This document shows positions 10,901 to 19,613 of a stretch of 64,000 nucleotides of DNA, in pieces. This DNA comes from Rhodospirillaceae bacterium (GTDB taxonomy: Bacteria; Pseudomonadota; Alphaproteobacteria; Rhodospirillales; JABHCV01). The stretch lies in NCBI GenBank assembly GCA_014382375.1, contig JACNJU010000062.1, positions 32,836 to 96,835 on the forward strand, in the 5' to 3' direction. The position numbers and the translations under genes were made by a program. Position 1 is the first letter of the stretch; each line of letters starts with the position of its first letter. The notes beneath the pieces were generated by a model. It was not told where the DNA came from. It saw only the letters and a program-made list of their open reading frames with translations, and did no database searches.

Positions 10901-11227
10901 CTGTACTACGAGACTAAAAAACACGATGGCTCTTACCCTATCGTTGGCGTCAACACCTTCACCAATCCCAACGAAGACGAAGCCGTTGTCACCCCCGACC
11001 TTGCGCGCTCGACAGACGCAGAAAAAAAGAGCCAGATCAAACGCCTGAGAGGCTTCCAGAAGGCAAATGCAAAATCCTGCCGGGAAATGCTGGCGCGCCT
11101 CAAATCAGCAGCAACCAACAACGAAAATGTCTTCGCCGTGCTTGTCGAAGCAGCTCGCCATTGCTCCCTTGGCGATATCACCGAGGCGCTTTTTGAAGCG
11201 GGCGGCCAATACCGCCGCAATATGTAA
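7973..11227 (+). CDS. icmF: Fused isobutyryl-CoA mutase IcmF (B12-binding, GTPase chaperone and mutase domains in one chain)
   Basis: 1084-residue adenosylcobalamin enzyme that interconverts isobutyryl-CoA and n-butyryl-CoA. The domain order is that of IcmF. A B12-binding domain at about 20-150 has [10 protein letters not shown] with the cobalt-ligating His. A MeaB-like G-protein chaperone domain at about 200-430 has Walker [13 protein letters not shown] at 208-219, ETPGIGQGD and NKLD. The mutase barrel runs from about 550 to the end. GVFPF at 574-578 places Phe where methylmalonyl-CoA mutase has its substrate Tyr, by eye alignment, which favours isobutyryl-type substrates. GTG start with AGGAG upstream. 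It is monocistronic or leads a unit with the next small gene. Confidence 0.93.
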   Translation: MPDDAVIQKSSSNHQDLTIPPRFITAASLFDGHDAAINIMRRILQAQGAEVIHLGHNRSVEEVVTAAVEEDADAIAVSSYQGGHVEYFKYMIDLLAQKGRPDIHVFGGGGGVITPEEMAELNEYGVNRLYSPEDGRRMGLEGMIIDMIERAGQKKGPARSFDLDALTKGDPAALAMVITALENSTLDDAASQKLEKLSKDNASVPVLGITGTGGAGKSSLTDEVIRRFRLYSGEPHIAVVAIDPSRRKTGGALLGDRIRMNAISSDNIFMRSLATRGGGSEVPKSLPAIVGACKSAGFDLVIIETPGIGQGDAGIVGMADLSLYVMTPEFGAASQLEKIDMLDFADIVAVNKLDRKGGLDAIRDVRKQVQRNRQAFSEDPDQMPVFGTIASRFNDAGITALYQEIIHQFSENGLTTFSSSCDPVGTRVSEPGDAIVPPERQRYLAEIAETVRGYHSDVEKQVTIARERQQLQASKSMLGGDSVELDKLIAARDDMLDPRACKLLDEWPALRESYRGEELITEVRGKEIHTMLSRESLSGSQIPRVSLPDFVDQGEILKWRMRENLPGHFPYTAGVFPFERAGEDPTRMFAGEGDAKRTNQRFKYLSAHSDAKRLSTAFDSVTLYGFNPDERPDIYGKVGNSGVSIATLDDMKELYDGFDLCQPSTSVSMTINGPAPTILALFLNTAIDQQIDRFTADKGRAPDASEANEIRAWVHENVRGTVQADILKEDQGQNTCIFSTEFALKMMADIQEYFVENRVRNFYSVSISGYHIAEAGANPISQLAFTLSNGFTYVETYLARGMNIDDFAPNLSFFFSNGMDPEYAVMGRVARRIWATAMRDRYGANERSQKLKYHVQTSGRSLHAQEMSFNDIRTTLQALIGIYDNCNSLHTNAHDEAFTTPTEDSVRRALAIQMIINREWGLAMNENPNQGAFVIDELTDLVEEAVLQEFERISERGGVLGAMETGYQRGKIQDESLYYETKKHDGSYPIVGVNTFTNPNEDEAVVTPDLARSTDAEKKSQIKRLRGFQKANAKSCREMLARLKSAATNNENVFAVLVEAARHCSLGDITEALFEAGGQYRRNM

Positions 11228-11257
11228 TCCTTCAAACGGGTGACATCGCAAATCCAT

Positions 11258-11275
11258 TGGGTTTATATAAACCCA
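11258..11275. promoter_or_regulatory. Perfect 18-bp palindrome overlapping the start of the next small gene
   Basis: TGGGTTTATATAAACCCA is an exact palindrome whose last base is the A of the ATG at 11275. It could be an operator for a dimeric repressor or an RNA hairpin that hides the start codon. No clear ribosome-binding site lies between it and the ATG, which makes a translational role possible. It is unrelated in sequence to the palindrome before icmF. Confidence 0.5.
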
Positions 11276-11502
11276 TGAGCACTGATAAAAATCATGGCCG
11301 CGAAGTTCTGGTCGAAATGCATTACACCTCCGGTCGTTCGGTCAGGGTCGTTGCCATCGATCCGGTCACTGGAACAGAAGTTACCATGGTCGGTGATGCA
11401 TCACGCAGCGAAGCGGAATTGAAACGCCTGGCAGCGAATAAACTTATGTATGTACTCAATAAAAAGAAAAATGCCGAAAAACCGGAAAACGACCTTTATT
11501 GA
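11275..11502 (+). CDS. Small conserved-looking protein of unknown function (possibly DUF6898-like)
   Basis: 75-residue acidic/basic soluble protein with a compact core: EVLVEMHYTSGRSVRVVAIDPVTGTEV, then a helix ending in KLMYVLNKKK. The GTEV and KLxYVL features recall a small alphaproteobacterial family I believe is DUF6898, but I cannot confirm this. The ATG at 11275 is chosen, although an in-frame TTG at 11257 would add six residues encoded by a palindrome. It lies 47 bp after icmF and about 130 bp before rpiB. No function is inferred. Confidence 0.6.
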   Translation: MSTDKNHGREVLVEMHYTSGRSVRVVAIDPVTGTEVTMVGDASRSEAELKRLAANKLMYVLNKKKNAEKPENDLY

Positions 11503-11633
11503 CCCTAACAATATGTATTTACCTGCGCTTGTGCTTGTGGTTTGTTGGCATCGGGTGCGGATATGTGGTACTTATAATTTTTCTGGAAATAGCCCAATAG
11601 TTTTTTGGTTTTGTACGAGCAAAAGGGACCTTT

Positions 11634-12077
11634 ATGTCTTCTGAAACCATCGCCATCGCCAGCGACCATGGCGGCTTCGAATTGAAAAACGAACTCAAGC
11701 AGGTCCTCTCCGATCTTGGCTTTGCGATCCTCGATCTTGGTGCCGACAGCATGGAGTCCGTTGATTATCCGGATTTCGGTTACGCCGTGGCTGGGGCTCT
11801 CAAGCAAGGTCTGGCGACCCGCGGCGTTCTGGTTTGTGGCAGCGGCATCGGCATTTCCATCGCTGCCAACCGCCATCCGGTTATTCGCGCGGCCCTGATC
11901 CATGATGCACTGGGCGCTAAATTGTCGCGTCTTCACAATGATGCCAATGTCATCGTCTTCGGCGGTCGTATGATCGGCCCGGACCTGGCCAAGGATTGCC
12001 TGCGCGTGTTCCTTGAAACAGAATTCGAAGGCGGTCGGCATGCCCGGCGGGTCGATAAACTTTCCAATCCTGAATAA
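11634..12077 (+). CDS. rpiB: Ribose-5-phosphate isomerase B
   Basis: 147-residue RpiB/LacAB-family sugar isomerase that interconverts ribose 5-phosphate and ribulose 5-phosphate in the pentose phosphate pathway. SDHGGFELK near residue 10 and the active-site cysteine loop VLVCGSGIGISIAANR near residue 65 are both intact. AAAGGGACC precedes the ATG. The order rpiB-glyA-nrdR-rib genes is a familiar alphaproteobacterial arrangement, and the product also feeds ribulose 5-phosphate to the RibB enzyme encoded downstream. A TATAAT sequence at 11573-11578 could be its -10 box, but I find no matching -35. Confidence 0.94.
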   Translation: MSSETIAIASDHGGFELKNELKQVLSDLGFAILDLGADSMESVDYPDFGYAVAGALKQGLATRGVLVCGSGIGISIAANRHPVIRAALIHDALGAKLSRLHNDANVIVFGGRMIGPDLAKDCLRVFLETEFEGGRHARRVDKLSNPE

Positions 12078-12107
12078 TTTTTTTTATTACGCTTAAGGGG
12101 GTCGCCG

Positions 12108-13418
12108 ATGTCTGGCGCAAATAATGCCTATCCATCTCAAAATCATGAGAATTTCTTCAATCAGTCGCTTGTCGAAACAGATCCGGAGTTGATGGCTTCG
12201 ATCAAAGACGAACTGACTCGTCAGCAAGAGCAGATCGAACTGATCGCGTCGGAAAACATCGTTTCCCGGGCCGTCATGGAAGCTCAGAGCTCTGTAATGA
12301 CCAACAAATATGCTGAGGGATATTCCGGGCGGCGCTACTATGGTGGTTGTGAGTATGTCGATGTCGCCGAAACCCTTGCTATTGAGCGGGCGAAAAAACT
12401 TTTCAATTGCGGCTTCGTAAACGTGCAGCCCCATTCAGGTTGTCAGGCCAACGGCGCCGTTATGTTAGCCCTGCTGAAGCCTGGCGACACCATTTTAGGC
12501 ATGTCGCTGGCCGCTGGTGGTCATTTGACCCATGGCGCACCGCCAGCCCAATCGGGCAAGTGGTTTAACGCCATCCAGTACGGTGTCCGTAAAGAGGATG
12601 CCCTGGTCGATTTCGATGAAGTCGAAAAACTGGCGAAAGAGCACCAGCCGAAACTGATCATCGCCGGGGGGTCCGCTTATCCCAGAACCCTCGATTTTGC
12701 CCGATTCCGGGAAATTGCCGATCAGGTCGGAGCGATTTTACTGGTCGATATGGCGCATTTTGCTGGCCTTGTCGCCGCCGGTGTCCACCCGTCACCACTT
12801 CCCATTGCCGACGTTGTTACCACGACGACACACAAAACCCTTCGCGGCCCGCGCGGCGGCATGGTTCTGACGAACAATGAAGACATCGCCAAGAAAATCA
12901 ACTCTGCGGTATTTCCCGGCCTTCAGGGTGGCCCGTTGATGCATACTATCGCCGCCAAGGCGGTCGCCTTTGGCGAAGCCCTGAGGCCCGAGTTCATAGA
13001 GTATTCAAAGTCAGTCGTCGAAAACGCCCGTGTTCTGGCCGAGACCCTGATTGAGCGGGGACTGGATATCGTCTCTGGCGGCACCGACACTCATTTGATG
13101 CTGGTTGATCTCAGGCCCAAGGGACTTAACGGTCGGGATGCCGAGCACAGTCTTGAACGAGCTCGCATGACCTGTAACAAAAATGGTATTCCATTTGATC
13201 CTGAAAAACCCACTGTTACCTCGGGCGTTCGCCTGGGCACACCGGCAGGCACGACACGCGGTTTCGGGCCGCAAGAATTTCGCCAAATCGGCAATTTGAT
13301 CGGCGATGTTCTTGATGGCCTGGCTTCGTCCTCCAACGATAATTCATCGGTCGAGGCGGCGGTTGCCGAACAAGTCCTGACCCTTTGCCAAAACTTCCCG
13401 ATTTACCGGGACATTTAA
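12108..13418 (+). CDS. glyA: Serine hydroxymethyltransferase
   Basis: 436-residue PLP enzyme that converts serine and tetrahydrofolate to glycine and 5,10-methylene-THF, the main one-carbon source. The PLP-lysine motif [17 protein letters not shown] is near residue 240, and [14 protein letters not shown] is near residue 45. Length is normal apart from a short N-terminal extension before DPELMASI. The ATG follows AAGGGGGTCGCCG. It lies 30 bp after rpiB and 13 bp before nrdR, probably in one transcript. Confidence 0.97.
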   Translation: MSGANNAYPSQNHENFFNQSLVETDPELMASIKDELTRQQEQIELIASENIVSRAVMEAQSSVMTNKYAEGYSGRRYYGGCEYVDVAETLAIERAKKLFNCGFVNVQPHSGCQANGAVMLALLKPGDTILGMSLAAGGHLTHGAPPAQSGKWFNAIQYGVRKEDALVDFDEVEKLAKEHQPKLIIAGGSAYPRTLDFARFREIADQVGAILLVDMAHFAGLVAAGVHPSPLPIADVVTTTTHKTLRGPRGGMVLTNNEDIAKKINSAVFPGLQGGPLMHTIAAKAVAFGEALRPEFIEYSKSVVENARVLAETLIERGLDIVSGGTDTHLMLVDLRPKGLNGRDAEHSLERARMTCNKNGIPFDPEKPTVTSGVRLGTPAGTTRGFGPQEFRQIGNLIGDVLDGLASSSNDNSSVEAAVAEQVLTLCQNFPIYRDI

Positions 13419-13431
13419 AGGAGTTCATCCA

Positions 13432-13887
13432 ATGCGATGTCCATTTTGCGGTAGCGACGACACCCAGGTAAAAGATAGCCGACCGACCGAGGAAAACGCG
13501 ACCATTCGAAGGCGTCGGTATTGTCCGTCCTGCGGTTCACGTTTCACGACATTCGAGCGGGTTCAGCTACGTGAATTGACCGTCGTTAAAAAAGATGGTG
13601 AAAAAGCACCCTTTGACCGTGACAAAGTCACCCGATCCTTGAGAATTGCCCTGCGTAAACGGCCCGTCGACAACGAGAAGATCGAACGCGTCGTCAATGG
13701 CATCCAACGCCGTCTGGAAACTCTGGGTGAGACCGAAATACCAACCAAAGTGGTTGGTGAAATGATCATGGATAACCTACATGATCTTGATCAGGTCGCC
13801 TACGTGCGTTTTGCTTCTGTTTACCGGAATTTCCGTGAAGCAAAAGACTTCGAAGAATTCATCGGTGAACTGGGTGACGAAAATTAA
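13432..13887 (+). CDS. nrdR: Transcriptional repressor NrdR
   Basis: 151-residue NrdR, the ATP/dATP-sensing repressor of ribonucleotide reductase genes. An N-terminal zinc ribbon (MRCPFCGS and [15 protein letters not shown]) is followed by an ATP-cone domain from about residue 48 to 140. All four zinc cysteines are present. AAAGGAG lies upstream of the ATG. The position between glyA and ribD is conserved in many proteobacteria. Confidence 0.97.
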   Translation: MRCPFCGSDDTQVKDSRPTEENATIRRRRYCPSCGSRFTTFERVQLRELTVVKKDGEKAPFDRDKVTRSLRIALRKRPVDNEKIERVVNGIQRRLETLGETEIPTKVVGEMIMDNLHDLDQVAYVRFASVYRNFREAKDFEEFIGELGDEN

Positions 13888-13917
13888 GCGGACGGGTGGT
13901 GCAGACGGGGGTCTGTG

Positions 13918-15027
13918 ATGAGCTCTCCAGATATCGATACGCTCCACATGCAAACGGCACTGACCCTTGCCGGTCGTGGGCTTGGTCTGGTTGCGCCCAA
14001 TCCCGCTGTGGGTTGTATTATTGTCGGTACTGAAGGTGGCGTTGTCGGTCGCGGTTGGACCCAGCCCGGTGGACGCCCGCATGCGGAAACGGAAGCTATT
14101 GGTCGTGCCGGCGATCAATGCCAGGGCGCTACTGCCTATGTTACCCTTGAGCCTTGTGACCATCGCGGCAAAACCCCACCGTGTTCGGTGGCCCTGATCG
14201 ATGCCGGTATCAAGCGCGTGGTTATCGCTTGTGAAGACCCCGACCCCAGGGTCGCAGGGAAGGGGGGCGAGCGGTTGAAGGCCGCCGGAGTGGACGTTGT
14301 TCAAGGCATTCTTGAAGCCGAAGCCCGGACTCTGAACGCCGGTTTTATGTCCCGTCTTTCGAAGGGGCGGCCCTTGTTGACGCTCAAATCAGCAACCAGT
14401 CTGGATGGCCGCATCGCAACCCGCACCGGTCACAGCAGGTGGATAACCGGCACAGAAGCCCGGGCTGCAGTTCACATGTTACGGGCCCGCCACGACGCCA
14501 TCATGGTCGGTATCGGCACGGCCCTGGCCGATAATCCTTCTTTAAATTGTCGGCTACCGGGTATGGAAGCATTCTCGCCGACCCGAATCATTGCTGACAG
14601 TACCCTGCAATTGCCAGCCTCAAGCGCCGTGGTTCAATCGGCCGGTGACATCCCGACAATCATCATCGCAGGAAAGGGGGCAGATAAGGGCAAAATCAGG
14701 GAACTTAAAAATAAAGCCGTCAAGGTCATCGAGGTTGCTCCTTCTGCCTCAGGGCATCCGGCACCGGCAGCCATGGCAAAGGCATTGGCAGATGAGGGGC
14801 TGAACAGTGTTTTGATTGAAGGCGGCGGCAAATTGGCGGGGGCTTTTATGCAAGCAGGGCTGATCGACCGTCTGGCATGGTTTCATGCAGCCAAACTAAT
14901 TGGTGGTGACGGTGTTCCCTCGGTCGCTGCATATGGTGTAGAAAGCCTTCCTGACGCACCAACTTTTTACCGCACCTCTTTAAGAACATGCGGCGAAGAT
15001 GTTTTTGAAACTTACGAACGTAGATAA
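13918..15027 (+). CDS. ribD: Bifunctional riboflavin deaminase/reductase RibD
   Basis: 369-residue two-domain enzyme for the second and third steps of riboflavin synthesis. The N-terminal CMP/dCMP-deaminase-like domain has the zinc site HAETEAIGRAG and PCDHRGKTPPC. The C-terminal reductase domain runs from about residue 145 (LLTLKSATSLDGRIA) to the end, with EGGGKLAGAF. Both activities look intact. GTG at 13915 and ATG at 13918 are adjacent; ATG is preferred with GGGGG 6 nt upstream. It is 4 bp from ribE. Confidence 0.95.
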   Translation: MSSPDIDTLHMQTALTLAGRGLGLVAPNPAVGCIIVGTEGGVVGRGWTQPGGRPHAETEAIGRAGDQCQGATAYVTLEPCDHRGKTPPCSVALIDAGIKRVVIACEDPDPRVAGKGGERLKAAGVDVVQGILEAEARTLNAGFMSRLSKGRPLLTLKSATSLDGRIATRTGHSRWITGTEARAAVHMLRARHDAIMVGIGTALADNPSLNCRLPGMEAFSPTRIIADSTLQLPASSAVVQSAGDIPTIIIAGKGADKGKIRELKNKAVKVIEVAPSASGHPAPAAMAKALADEGLNSVLIEGGGKLAGAFMQAGLIDRLAWFHAAKLIGGDGVPSVAAYGVESLPDAPTFYRTSLRTCGEDVFETYERR

Positions 15028-15031
15028 TACC

Positions 15032-15625
15032 ATGTTTACAGGCATCATCACAGACATCGGAACAGTACGATCACTGGTCAAGACAGGCGATACCCGTATT
15101 GAAATCAGCACCGCTTTTGATGTCGCGTCCATTGATATAGGCGCCTCCATCTGCTGTAGCGGGGCTTGTATGACTGTCATTGAACGCGCCGAGGACTGGT
15201 TTGGCGTCGAGGCGTCGGCTGAGACTCTGTCAAAAACCGTTCTGGGTTCCTGGACACAAGGAACCAGGGTCAATCTGGAGAGGGCGCTTAGGGCCGGTGA
15301 CGAAATGGGAGGCCATGTCGTATCGGGTCACGTCGATGGAACAGCAACGCTGACTGATCTTGAAAAGGAAGGCGATTCCCTTCGCCTCAGTTTTAAGACA
15401 AGCAATGATTTGAAAGGCTTTATAGCGCCCAAAGGCTCAATCACCCTGGACGGTGTCTCCCTGACCGTCAATGAAGTGGACAACGATACCTTTGGCGTCA
15501 ATTTGATCGCCCATACTCAAAAAGAGACCACATTTGGTAATATTTCAACTGGTGACATCGTCAATGTGGAAATAGATATGCTGGCACGCTATGTTGCGCG
15601 GCTTCTCGAAATCGAGCGATCCTGA
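15032..15625 (+). CDS. ribE: Riboflavin synthase alpha subunit
   Basis: 197-residue enzyme that dismutates two 6,7-dimethyl-8-ribityllumazine molecules to riboflavin. The family opening MFTGIITDIGTV fixes the start at 15032 rather than an in-frame ATG 33 nt upstream inside ribD. The internally duplicated lumazine-binding domains are visible, with GACMTVIE in the first half and GVSLTVNEV in the second. Length is typical. It lies between ribD and ribBX. Confidence 0.96.
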   Translation: MFTGIITDIGTVRSLVKTGDTRIEISTAFDVASIDIGASICCSGACMTVIERAEDWFGVEASAETLSKTVLGSWTQGTRVNLERALRAGDEMGGHVVSGHVDGTATLTDLEKEGDSLRLSFKTSNDLKGFIAPKGSITLDGVSLTVNEVDNDTFGVNLIAHTQKETTFGNISTGDIVNVEIDMLARYVARLLEIERS

Positions 15626-15658
15626 AAAGATTGCACATAAAGGATAAAGATAAAAACC

Positions 15659-16774
15659 GTGCCCCACTCAAAGAACCTGTCGCCCACTGAAGATATAATT
15701 GAAGATGCCCGAAATGGCAGGATGTTCATCCTGGTTGATGACGAGGAACGCGAAAATGAGGGTGACCTTGTTATTCCGGCACAGATGGCGACGCCAGAAG
15801 CGATCAACTTCATGGCTAAATATGGGCGCGGTCTTATTTGTCTGACTCTGACGTCTGAACGCATTGACGAGCTTAAGTTGCCAGCGATGCCCCGCCATAA
15901 CGATTCCCGCCATCAAACCGCCTTTACGGTTTCCATCGAGGCGCGCGAAGGGGTGACCACCGGTATTTCGGCATCTGACCGGGCCCGCACCGTCGCCGTC
16001 GCCATTGATCCGACCAAGGGTGTCAATGATATCGCTAGCCCCGGACATGTCTTTCCGCTGGAGGCCCGCGCCGGTGGTGTTCTTGTTCGCGCTGGCCATA
16101 CAGAGGCAGCCGTCGATGTATCCAGGTTAGCCGGGCTTAATCCGTCAGGCGTGATTTGTGAAATCATGAACGAAGACGGGACCATGGCGCGGATGCCGGA
16201 CCTGGTGAAATTCGCCCAACACCACGAATTGAAAATTGGCACCATTGCCGATCTGATCGCCTACCGGCTGAAAAATGACAGGCTGATTGAGCGGACGCTG
16301 GAAACATCGTTCAACAGCAACCACGGCGGTGAATTCAAGATGGCGGTTTACGTCAATAACATCGCCTATGCCGAACACATTGCCCTGATTAAGGGTGATG
16401 TCTCCGATGGCCAGCCGGTGCCGGTGCGTATGCACGCCCTGAATGTCCTTGATGATGTGCTTTCCGATACCATGTCTGGTAAAGCCGATGAGTTGCACCG
16501 GGCCATGGAAATGATAGCCGATGAAGGGCGCGGTGTTATCGTCCTGATCCGTGAGCCACAACCAACCAGCCTGTCCGACCGGGTTCGTCACAAGTTAGGC
16601 GAGGAAGTGAAATCAAGCAGTGAGCTACGCGATTACGGAGTCGGCGCACAAATTTTGCTTGATCTTGGAATCAGGGATATGATTCTGCTATCCAATACCC
16701 ATCGCAACATTGTCGGCCTGGAAGGGTATGGCCTCACAGTCATCGAGCAGCGCGCGATACCACATAAAACTTAA
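15659..16774 (+). CDS. ribB: 3,4-dihydroxy-2-butanone 4-phosphate synthase fused to a degenerate GTP-cyclohydrolase-II-like domain (RibBX type)
   Basis: 371-residue fusion. The RibB domain (about 1-205) is complete, with [14 protein letters not shown] at the metal site, and makes the four-carbon precursor of lumazine from ribulose 5-phosphate. The C-terminal part (about 210-371) aligns with RibA, but the zinc cysteines are missing: the segment where they should be starts [14 protein letters not shown] at residues 255-268, and the whole domain has no Cys. This matches the RibBX variant described in Proteobacteria, whose X domain has lost GCHII activity. A separate ribA is therefore expected elsewhere. 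GTG start; the Shine-Dalgarno is weak. Confidence 0.9.
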   Translation: MPHSKNLSPTEDIIEDARNGRMFILVDDEERENEGDLVIPAQMATPEAINFMAKYGRGLICLTLTSERIDELKLPAMPRHNDSRHQTAFTVSIEAREGVTTGISASDRARTVAVAIDPTKGVNDIASPGHVFPLEARAGGVLVRAGHTEAAVDVSRLAGLNPSGVICEIMNEDGTMARMPDLVKFAQHHELKIGTIADLIAYRLKNDRLIERTLETSFNSNHGGEFKMAVYVNNIAYAEHIALIKGDVSDGQPVPVRMHALNVLDDVLSDTMSGKADELHRAMEMIADEGRGVIVLIREPQPTSLSDRVRHKLGEEVKSSSELRDYGVGAQILLDLGIRDMILLSNTHRNIVGLEGYGLTVIEQRAIPHKT

Positions 16775-16791
16775 ACGATAAGGAATTTTTG

Positions 16792-17256
16792 ATGTCTGAT
16801 ACACCGAGCATCCTGATCGTCGAGGGCCGCTTCTACGATGATATTGCAGATGAACTGGCCAAGGGCGCAATTGCCGTTCTTGAAGAGGCAGGTTTGAACT
16901 ATGAACGGATGCCTGTGCCCGGTGCTTTTGAGGTTCCCCAGGCTATCCGCTTCGCCATTCGCTCGATGGAGATCGGATCCGCAATGAGTCGCTATGCCGG
17001 TTTCATCGGCTTCGGTTGTGTGATCAGGGGCGAGACAAGTCATTATGATTATGTCTGTCAGGAATCATCCCGGGCGTTGATGAATATTGTCATGAATTAC
17101 AGCGTTGCCCTTGGTTATGGAATTTTGACTGTGGAAAACCGCGATCAGGCGTGGGAACGGGCTGATGTCAGCAAAAAAAACAAAGGCGGTGATGTCGCCC
17201 GCGCGTGCTTGAGGATGATGGACGTTAAAAAACACTTCCGTCTTGTGCCACGATGA
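16792..17256 (+). CDS. ribH: 6,7-dimethyl-8-ribityllumazine synthase
   Basis: 154-residue lumazine synthase, which joins the RibB and RibD products and forms large oligomers. Family motifs VPGAFEVPQAIRFA and GCVIRGETSHYDYVCQESSR are intact, and the C-terminal helix carries the usual GGDVARACLRMM. ATG at 16792 is chosen over the overlapping TTG at 16789; AAGGAA lies upstream. The stop overlaps the nusB start (ATGA), so translation is coupled. Confidence 0.95.
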   Translation: MSDTPSILIVEGRFYDDIADELAKGAIAVLEEAGLNYERMPVPGAFEVPQAIRFAIRSMEIGSAMSRYAGFIGFGCVIRGETSHYDYVCQESSRALMNIVMNYSVALGYGILTVENRDQAWERADVSKKNKGGDVARACLRMMDVKKHFRLVPR

Positions 17257-17756
17257 ATGCTTCAAGCGACGAAGACAAAGCCAATCCGGGAGTTGACCGT
17301 TCATCAGCAAGGCTTGTCGCCGTACAGGCACTTTATGAAATAGACATGACGGGTATTGATGCCGATCCCGTCCTGGATGAATTCCTTCGTCAACGTTGGA
17401 AATCAGCCCTTGCCATGGCTACGGAAGGCGAAGAAGACTTGCCCGAAATGGCGGCCCCAGATGGTGCATTGCTGGCTGAAATTGTACGTGGTGTTACTGA
17501 AAAACGCGATGAACTGGACGGTATCATCGGCCCGTCACTGTCAGAAGACTGGAGCGTCGAGCGTCTTGAAGTGATCTTACGGGCAATTCTGCGGGCTGGT
17601 ACATTAGAGTTGCTGACCATGGGGAAAGTTCCGGCGCGCGTGGTGATCAACGAATACGTCAATGTGGCGAGGGCTTTTTTTGACGATAACAAACCTGCTC
17701 TGGTTAACGGTGTGCTTGATAAAATTGCCCGAGTCCTACGGTCGACGGAATTTTAA
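17253..17756 (+). CDS. nusB: Transcription antitermination factor NusB
   Basis: 167-residue all-helical NusB, which with NusE/S10 binds boxA RNA and supports rRNA antitermination. The N-terminal basic segment SSARLVAVQALYEIDMTG and the C-terminal PARVVINEYVNVARAFFDDNKPALVNGVLD block (described here in two parts: residues about 128-145 and 146-158) are characteristic. It overlaps ribH by 4 bp; ribH-nusB-thiL is a very widespread gene order. Confidence 0.95.
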   Translation: MNASSDEDKANPGVDRSSARLVAVQALYEIDMTGIDADPVLDEFLRQRWKSALAMATEGEEDLPEMAAPDGALLAEIVRGVTEKRDELDGIIGPSLSEDWSVERLEVILRAILRAGTLELLTMGKVPARVVINEYVNVARAFFDDNKPALVNGVLDKIARVLRSTEF

Positions 17757-17758
17757 AA

Positions 17759-18763
17759 GTGAGTAACAGGCCCGGTGAATTTGATCTGATCGGGAAGTAC
17801 TTCAGGCCCTTGGCAAGCGCGGAAAGTGGAGCTGCGGATTTATGTGACGACGCCGCCGTACTGGCTCCAAAAGATGGTCATCACCTGGTCGTTACAATGG
17901 ATACGCTGGTTTCGGGGGTTCATTTTCTTGAATTCACGCCTCCTCATTTTATTGCCGCCAAGACCTTGCGGGTCAACCTGTCGGATCTAGCCGCCATGGG
18001 CGCGGAACCGGCCTGGTATACATTGTCCCTGTCCTTACCCAGTGGCGGCGAGAACATCTATGGGGATGACTGGCTCGACAGTTTTACCCAGGCTCTGGAA
18101 GTGGAACAGATGCTCTACGCCATTACCCTGGTCGGCGGTGACACCGTTTCCACACCGGGCCCTTTGTCTTTGAGCGTCACCGCCATGGGTTGGGTAAAGA
18201 CGGGCCAGGAGATGAAACGCTCAGGGGCCAAGCCGGGAGACATTATTTATACTAGCGGCACAATTGGCGATGCGACACTCGGTTTGGCTGCCGTTCAGGG
18301 GGATTTCTCTGAATTGGAACCTTCGAGCCTGGAAATCCTTACCGAGCGTTATCATCGACCGCAACCAAGGCTTGACCTTGGTCGGGAGTTATACGGTCTT
18401 GCCAGTGCCGCAATTGATATTTCTGACGGGTTGGTTCAGGATATGGGCCACATTTGTACGTGCTCGAAAGTCACTGCCACAATTCGTGCTGATGACATCC
18501 CGCTGTCTGCGGTCGGGCAGGGGATTGTTGAAAATGACCCTGACATGATGAACGTGATAATGTCGGGTGGTGATGACTATGAACTTGTTTTCTGTGTTCC
18601 GCCAGAACGACAAAATGCCGTCACCAACCTGGCCGATAAATTGAACCTGTCCTTGACACCGATTGGTGTTGTGGAAGCTGACGGCGCGGGCAACCAGGTC
18701 AAGATCATAGATGGTGATGGTGTGGAAATCAGAATGCCCACAACAGGTTACCGGCATTTTTGA
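17759..18763 (+). CDS. thiL: Thiamine-monophosphate kinase
   Basis: 334-residue ThiL of the PurM/SelD-like ATP-binding fold, which phosphorylates thiamine monophosphate to the active diphosphate. The opening GEFDLIGKYFRPLA, the acidic metal motif LCDDAAVL near residue 30 and VTMDTLVSGVHF near 45 are all present, and SGGDDYELVF near 270 is the usual C-terminal signature. GTG start 2 nt after the nusB stop. It is the last gene of the rib-nusB-thiL run. Confidence 0.95.
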   Translation: MSNRPGEFDLIGKYFRPLASAESGAADLCDDAAVLAPKDGHHLVVTMDTLVSGVHFLEFTPPHFIAAKTLRVNLSDLAAMGAEPAWYTLSLSLPSGGENIYGDDWLDSFTQALEVEQMLYAITLVGGDTVSTPGPLSLSVTAMGWVKTGQEMKRSGAKPGDIIYTSGTIGDATLGLAAVQGDFSELEPSSLEILTERYHRPQPRLDLGRELYGLASAAIDISDGLVQDMGHICTCSKVTATIRADDIPLSAVGQGIVENDPDMMNVIMSGGDDYELVFCVPPERQNAVTNLADKLNLSLTPIGVVEADGAGNQVKIIDGDGVEIRMPTTGYRHF

Positions 18764-18865
18764 TTGCCTTAACGAATGCTTCCACATTTGAAGGGGACAC
18801 GATAAGATTTCCGTTCAGGTCTGTTGACCGGACATTATTATTGTTATTTTGGGGCCACTTCCGCT

Positions 18866-19327
18866 ATGGACGTCAAAAAAATTGTTATTATTTTCTCCGT
18901 TTTATTGATGCTTTCGGGCGGAACCGTCAGTGTGTTGAAGTTTCTGGAAATGGGCCCGTTTGCACCGGTCACTGAAGAAGAACTGAATGCCGAAAAAGAA
19001 GTCGTCCCCGATGTGCCGCCCGTCGCTATTGCAATGGATGATTTATATATTTCAATTTTAGCTGAAGACAGGGTCGCCGCTACGGTAATGATTAAATTGA
19101 GTGTGGAAGTGATTGGTAAGGAAAACGAAGAAAAGGTCACCAAGCTTCTACCCAGATTGGGGGATTCCTTTTTTAAGGATCTTTACGTCTTTATCCCTCG
19201 CGTCATTCGCCGTCAGAACAAACTTAATGCTGACATTCTTTCCGAGCGTCTGTTGATGGTTGGCAAAAAAGTGATGGGACCCAATGTCATTAACAATATC
19301 ATTATTGAAGAAGTCAACGAGCGTTGA
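18866..19327 (+). CDS. Membrane-anchored FliL-like protein
   Basis: 153-residue protein with one N-terminal transmembrane helix (about residues 5-24) and a periplasmic domain. The alternating pattern (LYISILAEDRVAATVMIKL, then a helix, then ADILSERLLMVGKKVMG and NNIIIEEV) resembles the FliL domain that sits at the flagellar stator. No flagellar gene is nearby, so it may be a stray FliL paralogue or a different stomatin-like scaffold. The start at 18866 is chosen because an in-frame ATG at 18824 adds residues with no family support. Identification is tentative. Confidence 0.55.
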   Translation: MDVKKIVIIFSVLLMLSGGTVSVLKFLEMGPFAPVTEEELNAEKEVVPDVPPVAIAMDDLYISILAEDRVAATVMIKLSVEVIGKENEEKVTKLLPRLGDSFFKDLYVFIPRVIRRQNKLNADILSERLLMVGKKVMGPNVINNIIIEEVNER

Positions 19328-19405
19328 TTCTTGCCGAAGCACTAAAGTGAAGTCCCGACACAACCCCCTAAAGAACAAACAGCCAGCGAAAATCTCGTTA
19401 ATTAA

Positions 19406-19429
19406 AAATATCTAATATTCAAGATATTT
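19406..19429. repeat. AT-rich inverted repeat upstream of hppA
   Basis: AAATATCT (19406-19413) and AGATATTT (19422-19429) are exact inverted copies separated by 8 nt, in the 286-bp gap between the FliL-like gene and hppA. It could be a regulator site for hppA or a weak hairpin; no T-run follows. The rest of this gap is AT-rich, with T-tracts around 19466, and probably holds the hppA promoter, though I cannot assign -35 and -10 boxes with confidence. Confidence 0.35.
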
Positions 19430-19613
19430 CAGTCTATTAATGGATTTTTATTGCTTGTGTCATTATTTTTTTTCCTTTCCAGGGCATTGTTATAAGTGGC
19501 TGGTTGCTTTGGAAACTCGATTCTGTCATTTTCCCCCTGAATTTTTTGTGTGTCCCCTGATTCTCTTACTCTGGAGAACCCTGGGACTGTCCATCAAACG
19601 AGGTATGTAAAGC

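Noticed and set aside
11545..11578. TTGGCA...TATAAT promoter for rpiB
   Set aside because: The TATAAT is good but the spacing is 22 bp, too long for a sigma-70 promoter. It is mentioned only as a possible -10.
13888..17256. FMN riboswitch for the rib genes
   Set aside because: The ribD leader is only about 30 nt after nrdR, and I see no RFN-element sequence in the nearby gaps.
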